Shown here: piece after piece, positions 54,182 through 62,791 of the stretch
How the letters are laid out: the number at the start of each line of letters is the position of its first letter
Position numbering within the stretch: the stretch's first letter is position 1
Assembly: GCA_012727955.1 (NCBI GenBank)
Contig: JAAYGB010000047.1
Location: 59,282-123,281 of the forward strand
DNA length: 64,000 nt
Origin: Bacillota bacterium
GTDB lineage: Bacteria; Bacillota; Limnochordia; DTU087; JAAYGB01
Direction: 5' to 3'
Notes under the pieces: model-generated
Told to the model about the DNA's origin: nothing
Database searches by the model: none
The model's input: only the letters and a program-made list of their open reading frames with translations
Made by a program: the position numbers and the translations under genes

Positions 54182-55513
54182 CTAGCTGGCTTGCTGCCGC
54201 CGCTTGGCAATCAACTCTTGCTTGCCAATCTTGATGTCTTGCACTAGGAAGCGGTGGGCCGGGCAGACGTAGGAGCAACTGCCGCACTCCATGCAGTTGA
54301 GTATGCCGTACTCGGCAGCCTCTTCCAGCATTCCGGCGTGGGCGAATTTGGCTATGGTTACCGGCAGCAAGAACTGTGGACAGACGCTGACACAGCGTCC
54401 ACACTTGATGCAGGGACCGGGTTCTGTAGCCTTAACTTGGTCTTCTGCAAACACCAGCAATCCCGTAGTTTCCTTAACAACAGGCACCTGGGTGGAGTAT
54501 TGGGTAAATCCGGTCATTGGTCCACCCATGATGATTTTCCGGGGAGTACCCTTGGGACCACCGGCCGCGGCAATTAGCTCCTCAAAGAGGGTACCTAGAC
54601 GAACTAGGAAGTTAGAGGGCTGAGTAATGCCTTCTCCACTGACGGTGACTATTCGCTGATACAAAGGCAGTCCTGTTTTTAAGCTGTTGGCCGCTGCCGC
54701 CGCGGTACCAACGTTGTTGACGACAACCCCTACATCCCTTGGTAGGCACCCAGGGGGAACTTCCCGATTCAATAGGGACTTGATTAGCTGTTGCTCTGCC
54801 CCTTGTGGATACTTAACCCCAAGACCGACAACCTGGATATTGGTCCCGGAAGCTGCCTTCGTCAAGGCTTCGATGGCATCAGGCTTGTTGACCTCGACCC
54901 CGATGTACACCTTAGTCACATCCAGGGCCTTAGCCAAGGCTTGGGCGCCGTAGACAACCAGGTCAGGATGCTCGACCATGAGACGGTGGTCACCGGTGAG
55001 ATAGGGTTCACATTCGGCGCCATTGAGTATCAGGGTGTCGATGGGCTTATCCGCCGGTGGCGTCAGTTTGACATGGGTCGGAAAGGCTGCACCCCCCAGG
55101 CCAACGATACCAGCTTCCCGGATACGATGAATGATCTCCTGGCGGGACAAATGCGCGATATCCGCCGGTTCAGGTAGATCGGGACAAATTCGGTCCTCAC
55201 CGTCATTTTCAATGACGATGCAATCAACGGTTCCCGAGACGGGATGGGGATAGGTCTCTATCCCTTTGACCGTTCCTGACACCGATGCATGAATCGGTGC
55301 CGAGATCAACGCGTCACATTCGGCAATCTTCTGTCCAAGGAAAACCTCATCGCCCCGTTTGACCAAGGGCGTGCACTGATCACCGATATGTTGACGTAGG
55401 GGAATAGCCACTACTTTCGGCGCCGGCAGCACCTCGATGGGCCTATGATTACTGAGTTCTTTGCCCTCAGGGGGATGGATTCCACCTCGGAAGGTATGGC
55501 GCTTACTAATCAC
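54182..55513 (-). CDS. rnfC: Rnf complex subunit C (NAD-binding)
   Basis: A 443-residue peripheral subunit. It starts with 'FRGGIHPPEGKELSNHRPIEVLP', then the NADH/FMN region ('GIVGLGGAAFPTHVKL', 'LILNGAECEPYLTGDHRLM'). Two ferredoxin motifs, CIKCGRCVSVCP and CMECGSCSYVCP, lie near the C-terminus. It passes electrons to NAD. First gene of the operon. GTG 55513 follows GAGGAGGT. The gap to rnfD is about 100 bases. Confidence 0.97.
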   Translation of the reverse strand: MISKRHTFRGGIHPPEGKELSNHRPIEVLPAPKVVAIPLRQHIGDQCTPLVKRGDEVFLGQKIAECDALISAPIHASVSGTVKGIETYPHPVSGTVDCIVIENDGEDRICPDLPEPADIAHLSRQEIIHRIREAGIVGLGGAAFPTHVKLTPPADKPIDTLILNGAECEPYLTGDHRLMVEHPDLVVYGAQALAKALDVTKVYIGVEVNKPDAIEALTKAASGTNIQVVGLGVKYPQGAEQQLIKSLLNREVPPGCLPRDVGVVVNNVGTAAAAANSLKTGLPLYQRIVTVSGEGITQPSNFLVRLGTLFEELIAAAGGPKGTPRKIIMGGPMTGFTQYSTQVPVVKETTGLLVFAEDQVKATEPGPCIKCGRCVSVCPQFLLPVTIAKFAHAGMLEEAAEYGILNCMECGSCSYVCPAHRFLVQDIKIGKQELIAKRRQQAS

Positions 55514-55997
55514 AACGAGACCTCCTCGCTTAATCTACACGCGGAAAAAACTCTAGCTGCTTCTGACCAGGAAAAAACAGGCAGAAGGCCAGTAGGGTTG
55601 AAGCAGATATAAATTCGAGATATCCGCTATGTGATCCTTGTCACTTTGGATACAAATCTCTAACCAAAAAATGAAAGTGATACCATTCACTACAGAGCGC
55701 GAAAAACGTCACAAACCCAGACAAACTACCATTTTCCTCCAAGAGGCGAATTATTGGTATACAAAGTTACTTCGGGGTTACTTCGGGATGGACAAGAGGG
55801 TTCCTGTTGCCCAGGGTGGTGAAAATCATCACTAATCCCTTCGGGGAGCCCAGTGTAGATGGAGGCAGGAAAGGGAAAGGATAGAGAAAAAGGAATATTG
55901 TACCTTCTCCTGGGCCGATCCTAAGGGGAAGGGCCTGATTGATCACTGCTGCTAATTACTCTATTCGATCTATGGTACTAGGGAGGGAATGGTTGAT
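55514..55997. other. Divergent region between rnfC and the OsmC gene
   Basis: About 480 bases without a convincing gene. It must contain the rnf promoter. An inverted TTGT-N10-ACAA element lies near 55640-55660, and a short direct repeat GTTACTTCGGG occurs twice near 55770-55790. No clear -35/-10 pair or known riboswitch was found. Confidence 0.5.
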
Positions 55998-56408
55998 ATG
56001 AAACTAAAGGTCAACTGGAACGAGGGTATGACGTTTACCGCGCACACCCCGTCGGGACACACTCTGTTTATGGATACTTCTGAGACTTCCGGTGGGAAAA
56101 ACAGCGGGGCTCGACCCTTGGAGTTATTGTTGGCTGGGGTGGGTGGCTGTACCGGGATGGACGTTGTCTCTATCTTGGGCAAGATGAAACAGCAAGCACA
56201 GAGTGTGGAAATAGAAGTGGTCACTACTCAAGCCGAAGAGCACCCCAGGCAGGTTACCCACGTGATGCTTCACTACACCGTTACCGGCACCGATCTCGAC
56301 GAGGCCAAGGTTAATCGAGCCGTCCAATTATCGGTGGAAAAATACTGCATCGTGGCCAACTCACTGAAGGCAGAAATTGCCTATGACGTAACAATCAACA
56401 ATGTCTAG
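55998..56408 (+). CDS. OsmC/Ohr-family protein
   Basis: A 136-residue protein of the OsmC fold. The two redox cysteines are present in 'GGCTGMDV' and 'VEKYCIVANS', so it may be an active peroxide-reducing enzyme. Subgroup pattern (YhfA/OsmC-like) rather than Ohr. ATG 55998 is chosen over an ATG nine bases earlier that would sit too close to GGGAGGG. It stands alone, followed by a terminator. Confidence 0.94.
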   Translation: MKLKVNWNEGMTFTAHTPSGHTLFMDTSETSGGKNSGARPLELLLAGVGGCTGMDVVSILGKMKQQAQSVEIEVVTTQAEEHPRQVTHVMLHYTVTGTDLDEAKVNRAVQLSVEKYCIVANSLKAEIAYDVTINNV

Positions 56409-56416
56409 CTACAACT

Positions 56417-56440
56417 AACCCACGACGCAGGTCGTGGGTT
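56417..56440. terminator. Bidirectional terminator between osmC-like and queT-like genes
   Basis: AACCCACGAC pairs with GTCGTGGGTT around a four-base loop, between convergent genes. Confidence 0.8.
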
Positions 56441-56457
56441 GATTGACATAGCGTAAG

Positions 56458-56922
56458 TCACCGGGATCGGCGGCGCAGCATCCAGATCAGGGGCAGGCCT
56501 AGACCCAATACGGAAAGGGCTTCACTGAGGCCGATGCTCAAGACCGTGATCCAGTAGGGAACCTGAAAGATCACCCGCAGGTAGAGACTGATCAGTAGTG
56601 CGTTGAACACAATGGGACTGGCGAAGGCAATCCAAGAGTCCCGGAATCTATAGGTCACATAGGCTGCCAGCAATGTTACCAGGCTACCCCCGAAGATATC
56701 CCAGGGGCCCAACCCCCCGATAATATTGCTCAGCATCACTCCAACAAAAAGCCCCGGTACTGCCTCGGGAAAGAGGATCGGTAGGACAGTCAGGGCTTCC
56801 GCGGGGCGAAACTGGACAACTCCAAAACTCCAGGGAGCAAACCCTACCACCAAGGCTATGTAGATGGCAGCAACGATGGCTGCTCTAGTTAAATAACGCA
56901 GATTCACAGACAACACATCCAT
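56458..56922 (-). CDS. queT: QueT-family transporter (queuosine-precursor ECF substrate component)
   Basis: A 154-residue membrane protein with about five helices. It has the QueT signature 'WSFGVVQFRPAEALTVLPILFPEAVPGLFVG' in parts and 'GPWDIFGGSLVTLLAA'. QueT proteins are S components of energy-coupling-factor transporters that import queuosine precursors. No preQ1 riboswitch was recognised upstream, although many queT genes have one. The start codon's ribosome site is weak. A plausible promoter lies 46 bases upstream. Confidence 0.92.
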   Translation of the reverse strand: MDVLSVNLRYLTRAAIVAAIYIALVVGFAPWSFGVVQFRPAEALTVLPILFPEAVPGLFVGVMLSNIIGGLGPWDIFGGSLVTLLAAYVTYRFRDSWIAFASPIVFNALLISLYLRVIFQVPYWITVLSIGLSEALSVLGLGLPLIWMLRRRSR

Positions 56923-56967
56923 TCTAGCAGACCGCTACCTATTGTTAGCTTGGGCTATCACTGTTAT

Positions 56968-56996
56968 AGTGTACCGGCCCTGCTAGATGAATGCAA
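56968..56996 (-). promoter_or_regulatory. Likely promoter of the queT-like gene
   Basis: On the minus strand TTGCAT (56991-56996) and TACACT (56968-56973) are 17 bases apart. Confidence 0.5.
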
Positions 56997-57068
56997 GATA
57001 AGGCGGGTGCCTTAGTGTGCGTTCAGAGCAGCAGCTAGGTTCTTACGATAGAACTACTAGAACTACGT

Positions 57069-57569
57069 TCAATCAGAGAATGACTTCTTGTACTTGGGCA
57101 GAACCAATCTCCAGAAAAGGCAACCATTAACAAGTAATAGCACCCCAAAGAATGTCCGGGCAATGCCTTCCGGAACTAGCAGGGCGATGCCATTCATATC
57201 GCCCCCACCAAAGAATCCATACAGTAAACTCAAGTACAGGGGATCAGCGAACAGCATAGCAATTGTGACATAGTACATACAGGCTTTGAATACCCGGGAT
57301 TTTGCCTTACAAATTTTATCCGTTGCGACAACCAGCCCATAGGCCGTTGTCAGAGTAGCAACTGCTCCCACAAGACAGAAGATACCAACCTGCGTGTCCC
57401 TCATTTTCTCGGCATATACGTCAATCTGGATACCAAGTCCCAGGAAGTTGATCCGCTTGAACGCACCAACAGATAGAGCATAAATGAGATGTGCTCCCTC
57501 ATGAAGGATATTGTAAGCGGCTACTGCCGAAAGTAGTCCGAGATATTGCCTTGTTAGCTTGTTCATCAC
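57069..57569 (-). CDS. Membrane protein with HExxH motif, possible intramembrane metalloprotease-like
   Basis: A 166-residue protein with about four membrane helices. An HEGAH sequence lies inside the first helix ('YNILHEGAHLIYAL', residues ~20-33), the layout seen in site-2 proteases (M50). A later membrane Asp ('LFADPLYL') could be the third metal ligand, but the usual NxxPxxxxDG motif is not clear. It is short for an active M50 enzyme. Function is uncertain; a zinc-binding membrane protein is the safe description. Confidence 0.7.
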   Translation of the reverse strand: MMNKLTRQYLGLLSAVAAYNILHEGAHLIYALSVGAFKRINFLGLGIQIDVYAEKMRDTQVGIFCLVGAVATLTTAYGLVVATDKICKAKSRVFKACMYYVTIAMLFADPLYLSLLYGFFGGGDMNGIALLVPEGIARTFFGVLLLVNGCLFWRLVLPKYKKSFSD

Positions 57570-57700
57570 TTACGCCTCTCTTGAGATCACTCATTACTAG
57601 GGAATGGCATACAAGTCATTAACTCATTATGGTTACATGCAGAAAATCCTTCCTCAGCGCCTTGGGGCTTGTCCCCTGGTAGAAAGATGGCACTGGCCAC

Positions 57701-57913
57701 CTACTTGGTCATACTTAACAGCAGTAGGACTAACAAGAAGGTGACTAGGACCAATACGGCAGTGGGAGAGATCAGCAGGGTAAAGAACAACAATACTACC
57801 GCGGCAAAGAGTAAACCATATCCCCGCATGTGTATCCAGTCAAAGAATCGATACCACTGAAACTTCTTGGCTTCTCTCTTAATCTTCTCGGTGTAGAATC
57901 TAATCCGGTTCAT
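57701..57913 (-). CDS. Small membrane protein of unknown function
   Basis: A 70-residue protein with a basic amphipathic N-terminus (NRIRFYTEKIKREAKKFQWYR) and a long hydrophobic stretch forming two membrane helices ('GLLFAAVVLLFFTLLI', 'AVLVLVTFLLVLLLLS'). ATG 57913 is chosen because GGGAGG lies nine bases upstream. Codon usage and ribosome site support it as real. No family recognised. Confidence 0.65.
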   Translation of the reverse strand: MNRIRFYTEKIKREAKKFQWYRFFDWIHMRGYGLLFAAVVLLFFTLLISPTAVLVLVTFLLVLLLLSMTK

Positions 57914-58108
57914 CGTCACAGTCCTCCCGGTACCAACGAGCTCAGCCCTTTGGTACCATGCTATGACCCTACCTAGGAAAAAGTGCGCTCTAAATCGCCT
58001 CCAGGCCTTTATAGGACTTGGGGGCGAGGAATTTTAGCACGCAACTTCCCCTCCATCAATATATTGTAGGGAGAACTAGGACTTGGGTAGGGGAGGGATA
58101 ACAAAACC

Positions 58109-59230
58109 ATGGACGAGACGAGAGAAGAGAGGAATGAGCGGTTCGAGGAACTCGCTCAGTTGTCCGACCAGATAGCAGGTTTGCAGGCCAGGATTAGGAA
58201 CCTGGTGGAGATGGCCGAGGAGGTTCATAGCTACCTAAATGAAGCTGGTGATCCGGAACCCGCTGAATTTGGGGACTATGATCCTGACTGGAACTTCCAG
58301 GAACTGGCCCAGGAGGAAATAGGAGATCTGGTATCTGACATGGAGGAAGACGAGGACATGTGGCCCAAGGCCAACTGGGAAGAGGATTGGTTTATTTCAC
58401 AGGCTCAGGAGATTGCCGTCGAGGGTCTGGTGCCCTTGGGGTCACCGGGAGCGGGAGGGAAAGCCATGGAAGTCTTGCCCGAGGAGATGTGGCCCCAGCC
58501 GGAAGGAGAGGAAACCATCGACTGGCATCCTTGGCTGGAGTGGACTCCTAAGGCCAGGGAGCTTGATGTGGAGCCGGTGCCGGCCCGCAGACGCTACAGC
58601 TGGGACTATGGTGAAGATTTGATGGTAGACTATCCCGCGGGTCTCTATGTAGATGACGACTTTGGGTCTGAGGAAATGTTCGCAGCAGAGTCCAAAGCCC
58701 CTTGGGGGGAGGAGCTGATCATCGAGCAGGCTGAGTCGATGGGCCCCGAGGCCGTGGAGCCAGAGATGGACCTTGAGCTCAGCAGTGAACCGACAGCTGT
58801 CCTCCAGGAGGAAGTCGAGGAGACGGAAGCCCTGGGCGATTTGGATCTAGAGTCCAGTGAATCAGAACCAATGGATGCAGAGCCCAGTCCAGTACTAGAA
58901 TTTGTACCGGAAGAGAGCGCACCAGAGGTCGCCTCGTCTGCCTCGGAGCCAGAGGAGACAGCGGCGCAGTCCCCCGTTGAGATTGAGGATAGTGAATCTG
59001 AAGACGGTGAACCTAAGGAGAGTAAAGCAGAGCCGCTAATTGCCGCGGTAGTAGTTGAGGATGAGAAGGAGAGTCCAGAGCAAGAGGTCGAAGCCGATGC
59101 AGTAGAAGTGACTGAGTCTACAGCAAAAGCAGAGACTAAGTCGGCTGTTGGGCAGGAAGAACGGGACCAGTCACGCCTTGAACCTTTGCAGTGGAAGCTG
59201 CCTCCGCCTATCATCCGCCGGCATCGGTAG
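58109..59230 (+). CDS. Very acidic low-complexity protein of unknown function
   Basis: A 373-residue protein without cysteine, signal peptide or membrane helix. The N-terminus (to ~residue 50) is a predicted coiled coil. Residues ~50-170 are acidic and unusually rich in Trp (DPDWNF, DMWPKANWEEDW, IDWHPWLEW). The rest is dominated by Glu, Ser, Ala and Pro. It ends abruptly in a basic, proline-rich tail (WKLPPPIIRRHR). ATG 58109 follows GGGGAGGG. It looks disordered and may act as a scaffold. No family was recognised. A GerE-like gene lies just downstream on the other strand. Confidence 0.85.
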   Translation: MDETREERNERFEELAQLSDQIAGLQARIRNLVEMAEEVHSYLNEAGDPEPAEFGDYDPDWNFQELAQEEIGDLVSDMEEDEDMWPKANWEEDWFISQAQEIAVEGLVPLGSPGAGGKAMEVLPEEMWPQPEGEETIDWHPWLEWTPKARELDVEPVPARRRYSWDYGEDLMVDYPAGLYVDDDFGSEEMFAAESKAPWGEELIIEQAESMGPEAVEPEMDLELSSEPTAVLQEEVEETEALGDLDLESSESEPMDAEPSPVLEFVPEESAPEVASSASEPEETAAQSPVEIEDSESEDGEPKESKAEPLIAAVVVEDEKESPEQEVEADAVEVTESTAKAETKSAVGQEERDQSRLEPLQWKLPPPIIRRHR

Positions 59231-59338
59231 ACCCAAGGAGGGAGGAGGGGAAATAGGAGTGGTATCCCATGGCGGTCCATTTCCGATAGCATACCATGTA
59301 GTGGGAAAGCCAAATGCATCCCATCCCTCCCTTTCTCC

Positions 59339-59369
59339 GGCGGTAAGTGTTTGCTTACCGCCTATTTAT
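59339..59369 (+). terminator. Terminator after the acidic-protein gene
   Basis: GGCGGTAAG (59339-59347) pairs perfectly with CTTACCGCC (59354-59362), followed by TATTTAT. Confidence 0.7.
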
Positions 59370-59416
59370 CTGTCCACAGCTTGGACAATTAATCTATGGC
59401 TAGGACACCACCGGAG

Positions 59417-59450
59417 CAAAAAAAGCTCCCTGCAACGGGCTTGTAGGGAG
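59417..59450 (-). terminator. Terminator after the GerE-like gene
   Basis: On the minus strand CTCCCT pairs with AGGGAG across a GC-rich loop, followed by CTTTTTT, 13 bases past the stop. Confidence 0.8.
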
Positions 59451-59462
59451 TGGGTGTGGTAT

Positions 59463-59699
59463 TTAGTCCATCGGTAATAATCCATACCGGATGGCCCAAA
59501 GTGCCACTTTTGTCCGATTGCGACTTCCAATCTTTCGATAGATGTTCGTAATATGGTTTTTCACGGTGTGCTTGCTAATAAAGAGCTGCTCGGCTATCTC
59601 TTCGTTGGATAAACCCTTAGCGATTAGCTTGAGCACCTCCCGCTCTCTCATTGTCAGTTGAGCAAAACGCTGGGCCCGTGTGTCATCACTTGCTGCCAA
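59463..59699 (-). CDS. Small LuxR-type HTH regulator, GerE-like
   Basis: A 78-residue protein made of a single LuxR/GerE helix-turn-helix ('LTMREREVLKLIAKGLSNEEIAEQLFISKHTVKNHITNIYRKIG', read in parts). It lacks a receiver or ligand domain, which is the architecture of B. subtilis GerE, a late mother-cell regulator of coat genes. The TTG start at 59699 follows AAGGAGGTG. Its upstream region contains a cluster of DnaA boxes. Confidence 0.9.
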   Translation of the reverse strand: MAASDDTRAQRFAQLTMREREVLKLIAKGLSNEEIAEQLFISKHTVKNHITNIYRKIGSRNRTKVALWAIRYGLLPMD

Positions 59700-60213
59700 C
59701 GAGTGACACCTCCTTGAATACCAGGGCTTACGATCACAGCAATAGCAAAGATAAGATCGTCAAGGCGCTTAGTCCATATTATGTGATAAGGCGAAAGTGG
59801 GAACTAGGAACCCTTTCCTTTTTCCTAAACCCCCTGTAGAACTACCTCCTAGCTTTTGCGAGGTTTTTCCAAGCAAACATAGGTTTTGACAAACACAAAT
59901 TCGTGTTATCCACATCTGTGGATAACTTGTGGATAACTGTGGAAAAACTTTGGGGAAATCGGAGGAGCTTGTCCGAAAACCCCTTTGCAGCTTGCTTTTG
60001 GCCCCTCCAGACCCTGTGGGCAAAAGTTGTGGGGATAACTACCTTATCTGTGGATAACTCATGTTGATATTGATAGGAACTCCCCATTTAATGGGTTTTT
60101 TTTGCCAGATGTGGATAAGTTCCCCTGTTCACCAGCGACAGAGGCAGAGGGGAAGGAGTCTTTTGGTGGGAAGCGAAGTTCCTGGCAAAGAGGGTTATTA
60201 GGGGGAGATCACA
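59700..60213. other. Intergenic region carrying a DnaA-box cluster
   Basis: About 510 bases without a gene, between divergent genes. Besides the DnaA boxes (listed separately) it contains CCCATTTAATGGG followed by eight Ts near 60085-60104, a terminator-like element, and a near-palindrome AACACAAATTCGTGTT at 59892-59907. Confidence 0.7.
59906..60118. promoter_or_regulatory. Cluster of five perfect DnaA boxes plus one variant
   Basis: TTATCCACA or its complement occurs perfectly at 59906-59914, 59917-59925, 59928-59936, 60049-60057 and 60110-60118. A variant, TGTGGAAAA, is at 59938-59946. The first four are 10-11 bp apart, so they lie on one helix face. This is a real DnaA-binding cluster, serving as an origin, a titration site or a DnaA-controlled promoter. 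No dnaA gene is in the window. Confidence 0.88.
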
Positions 60214-61248
60214 ATGACAAAGATGCTCAGGGCGAATTTAATCAACCCACAGGAGTTTCGGTTGGAAGAAGTGGAGCGACCGGTGCCCGGGCCCGGGGAA
60301 GTGCTCATTGATGTCAAGTTGTGTGGAATCTGCGGCAGCGATATTCACGCATACCATGGGGTTCATGCCTTCATCCATTGCCCCATTGTATTGGGCCATG
60401 AATTTGTTGGAGACGTTGCGGCAGTCGGGCCCGATGTCACGGAATTTTCTCCGGGACAGAAGGTAGTGGTGGAGCCCAACCTAGTCTGTGGTGAGTGTTA
60501 CAACTGCCGCAACGGGCGCTACAATGTCTGCTTGAATCTCAAGGTGATCGGCTGCCAAGACACCGGTGCCTATGCCCAGTCCATCGTGGTTCCCACCGAC
60601 AAAGTGTTACCGGTACCCGAGGATCTCAGCTATGATCGGGCGGTTTTGGTGGAGCCCTTGGCCGTTGGTGTCCACGCTATCCACCGTTCCGGAATGAAGG
60701 CTGGAGATCGGGTGGTTATCTTTGGGGTAGGACCCATTGGCTTGTTGACTTTGGTGGCTGCCAAGAGCATGGGAGCCGGCAAGGTGTTGGCGGTGGATGT
60801 GATTGACTCCCGCCTAGAGCTAGCCCAACGCTTTGGTGCCGATACTGTGTGCAATTCCACTCGGGACAATCTTGAGGAAGTTATTGTCCGGGAGTTTGGT
60901 CCGGAACGGGCTGATCTTCACTTTGAATGCTCCGCAGCACCCCAGGCTTTGAACCAGGCAATAGACTTAGCCAGGAAGGGACTGACCATCGTCCAGGTGG
61001 GTTGCTTTGGTCCGCCGGTAACGATCAACAACCTGAGCTATGTTCAGGAGCATGAGTTAAGTATTATCGGAACCATGATGTACATGAAGTCCGATTACCA
61101 GGAAGCCATCGATATTCTGTACTCCGCCGATCTACCCTTTGAAGAGCTAATCACCCATCGCTTTCCCCTGCAGGATGTAGCCAAGGCCTTTCAGATGCTG
61201 GATGAAGAGAAGGAAAGGGTAATTAAGGCAGTTTTGGAAATCGGTTAG
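60214..61248 (+). CDS. Zinc-dependent medium-chain alcohol/sorbitol dehydrogenase
   Basis: A 344-residue zinc dehydrogenase. Catalytic zinc ligands are in 'LCGICGSDIHAYHG' and 'GHEFVGDV', with structural-zinc cysteines in 'CGECYNCRNGRYNVC'. NAD-binding is 'GVGPIGLLTLVAAKSMGA'. It is closest to sorbitol/threonine-type dehydrogenases that act on polyols. ATG 60214 follows AGGGGGAG. It precedes a glycerol-1-phosphate dehydrogenase-like gene by 54 bases, suggesting a polyol pathway. Confidence 0.95.
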   Translation: MTKMLRANLINPQEFRLEEVERPVPGPGEVLIDVKLCGICGSDIHAYHGVHAFIHCPIVLGHEFVGDVAAVGPDVTEFSPGQKVVVEPNLVCGECYNCRNGRYNVCLNLKVIGCQDTGAYAQSIVVPTDKVLPVPEDLSYDRAVLVEPLAVGVHAIHRSGMKAGDRVVIFGVGPIGLLTLVAAKSMGAGKVLAVDVIDSRLELAQRFGADTVCNSTRDNLEEVIVREFGPERADLHFECSAAPQALNQAIDLARKGLTIVQVGCFGPPVTINNLSYVQEHELSIIGTMMYMKSDYQEAIDILYSADLPFEELITHRFPLQDVAKAFQMLDEEKERVIKAVLEIG

Positions 61249-61302
61249 AGGGTCGAAGTCGACTTACTGGTGGGAACAACGCAGAACAGGAGGTACGGTG
61301 AT

Positions 61303-62673
61303 ATGCCTTGGAGTGCCGAGGAATTGGCCGGTGGCCAAATCCAGTGTGAGTGTGGTCGAGTTCATCACGTGCCCATCCATACAATCCGCAGCGGGGAGGA
61401 TGTTTTGGAGCATCTGCCTGAGGATGTTGCCCATCTGGGTCTGCCCCGCCGGGCGATAATCGTTGCCGATGAGACAACCTATGACTTGGCCGGCAGGAAA
61501 GTGGTGGAGCTTCTAGAGGCGGATCAGATCACGACAGAAGAAGTGATCCTAAGACCACGGCGAGCCTTTGGCCAGCGTCATTGGGTGTTGCCCGATGAAC
61601 ACAGTCTGGGACAAGTTCTCTTGGCAATCGGTGATGAACCCTGTTTTCTCGTCGCCGTCGGAGCGGGAACCATCAACGATATCGTACGGTTTGTGGCCCA
61701 TCGCACCGGAAAGGCTTTTATCAGCGTGGGTACCGCTCCGTCCATGGATGGGTATGCGTCGACGGTATCGGCCCTGCTCACCGGCAGCTTCAAGAAAACT
61801 GTACCTGCGACTTACCCGGCAGCTATATATATCGATGCCCAGTTGCTGGCCACTGCTCCTTTGGAGATGGTGGCCGCGGGCTTTGGCGATTTAGTGGGTA
61901 AGTCTGTGGCCATGGCGGACTGGATGTTGTCCCACATTCTCAATGGGGAATACTACTGTCCAACCATCCATAGTATCGTGGAGCAAGTGCTGCAGATGGC
62001 CCTCATCGATGTGATGGCTTTACGGCAGCGAGAACCCGAGGCCCTGGTGCGGTTAACGGAGGGGCTGGTGCTGTCGGGACTGGCGATTTTGATGTTCAAT
62101 GATTCCCGACCGGTCTCGGGAGCGGAACATGAGTTGGCCCATTTCTGGGAGATCCGGGGAATTCCCGAGGGAAAACTCTTTTACCATGGAGCCAAGGTGG
62201 CCGTGGCTACTCCCATCATCACCAAATTCTATTCTGAGCTACTGGCCAAGGACCCGAACCGAATTGACTGGGAGCAGGTAGGAGCCAATCGACCAAGTCT
62301 AGAACAGTACAGTCGGCAGTTGGAGCAGGATTTTCAGGGAGCTTGGCAGAGTATTGCCACAGCGGCCTGGCGGGAAAGTAAAGCTGTGGAGTTTGCTCGC
62401 GCTTCCGGTGAGCTTCTGTCAGACCATTGGGTAGAGATCCAACGCCGTGTTCCGGCATCCTTGTTAGACATCGAGAGAATTATGGCGGATCTCAGGACCC
62501 TAGAAGCACCGGCTACTCCCCGGGAACTGGGCCTAGAGCGGGAGTGGGTGGAGGCCTCACTGCGCAGTGCGCGGGAGATGAAGCCCCACCGGTATACGGT
62601 GATGGATTTAGCCGCGGAGATGGGCTGCTTGGATGAGATTAGTGAAGCGGTGCTGACTTGGATATGGCCCTAG
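61303..62673 (+). CDS. sn-glycerol-1-phosphate dehydrogenase-like protein (EgsA/AraM family)
   Basis: A 456-residue iron/zinc-type dehydrogenase. It has 'FLVAVGAGTINDIVRFVAH' (NAD site), 'SVGTAPSMDGYAS' and the metal-site 'SGAEHELAHFWE' with two His. This matches AraM/EgsA, which make glycerol-1-phosphate in archaea and in some Bacillota, where it feeds polyprenyl-glycerol lipids. ATG 61303 follows AGGAGG. The C-terminal ~120 residues are an extension beyond the core fold. It is co-transcribed with the dehydrogenase upstream. Confidence 0.92.
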   Translation: MPWSAEELAGGQIQCECGRVHHVPIHTIRSGEDVLEHLPEDVAHLGLPRRAIIVADETTYDLAGRKVVELLEADQITTEEVILRPRRAFGQRHWVLPDEHSLGQVLLAIGDEPCFLVAVGAGTINDIVRFVAHRTGKAFISVGTAPSMDGYASTVSALLTGSFKKTVPATYPAAIYIDAQLLATAPLEMVAAGFGDLVGKSVAMADWMLSHILNGEYYCPTIHSIVEQVLQMALIDVMALRQREPEALVRLTEGLVLSGLAILMFNDSRPVSGAEHELAHFWEIRGIPEGKLFYHGAKVAVATPIITKFYSELLAKDPNRIDWEQVGANRPSLEQYSRQLEQDFQGAWQSIATAAWRESKAVEFARASGELLSDHWVEIQRRVPASLLDIERIMADLRTLEAPATPRELGLEREWVEASLRSAREMKPHRYTVMDLAAEMGCLDEISEAVLTWIWP

Positions 62674-62791
62674 TATTGACGTAACAGCAGCTAAAAAGGG
62701 TTCTGGAGCTCCGTTCGAACTAGAGCGTAGATCGGGGCGTGTACCGTCTTGATGACAGCATCTTCACGGCACAGAGTTAGGGGGGCGAAGG

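Noticed and set aside
56923..57010. preQ1 riboswitch before queT
   Set aside because: Neither class I nor class II core sequence was found in the short leader.
58645..59319. 224-codon minus-strand frame rich in Ser
   Set aside because: It mirrors the Glu/Ser-rich codons of the acidic protein on the other strand, has no ribosome site and no family sequence.
59906..60118. Firm call of oriC
   Set aside because: No dnaA, dnaN or clear AT-rich unwinding region is present and skew cannot be judged from this window, so only a DnaA-box cluster is reported.
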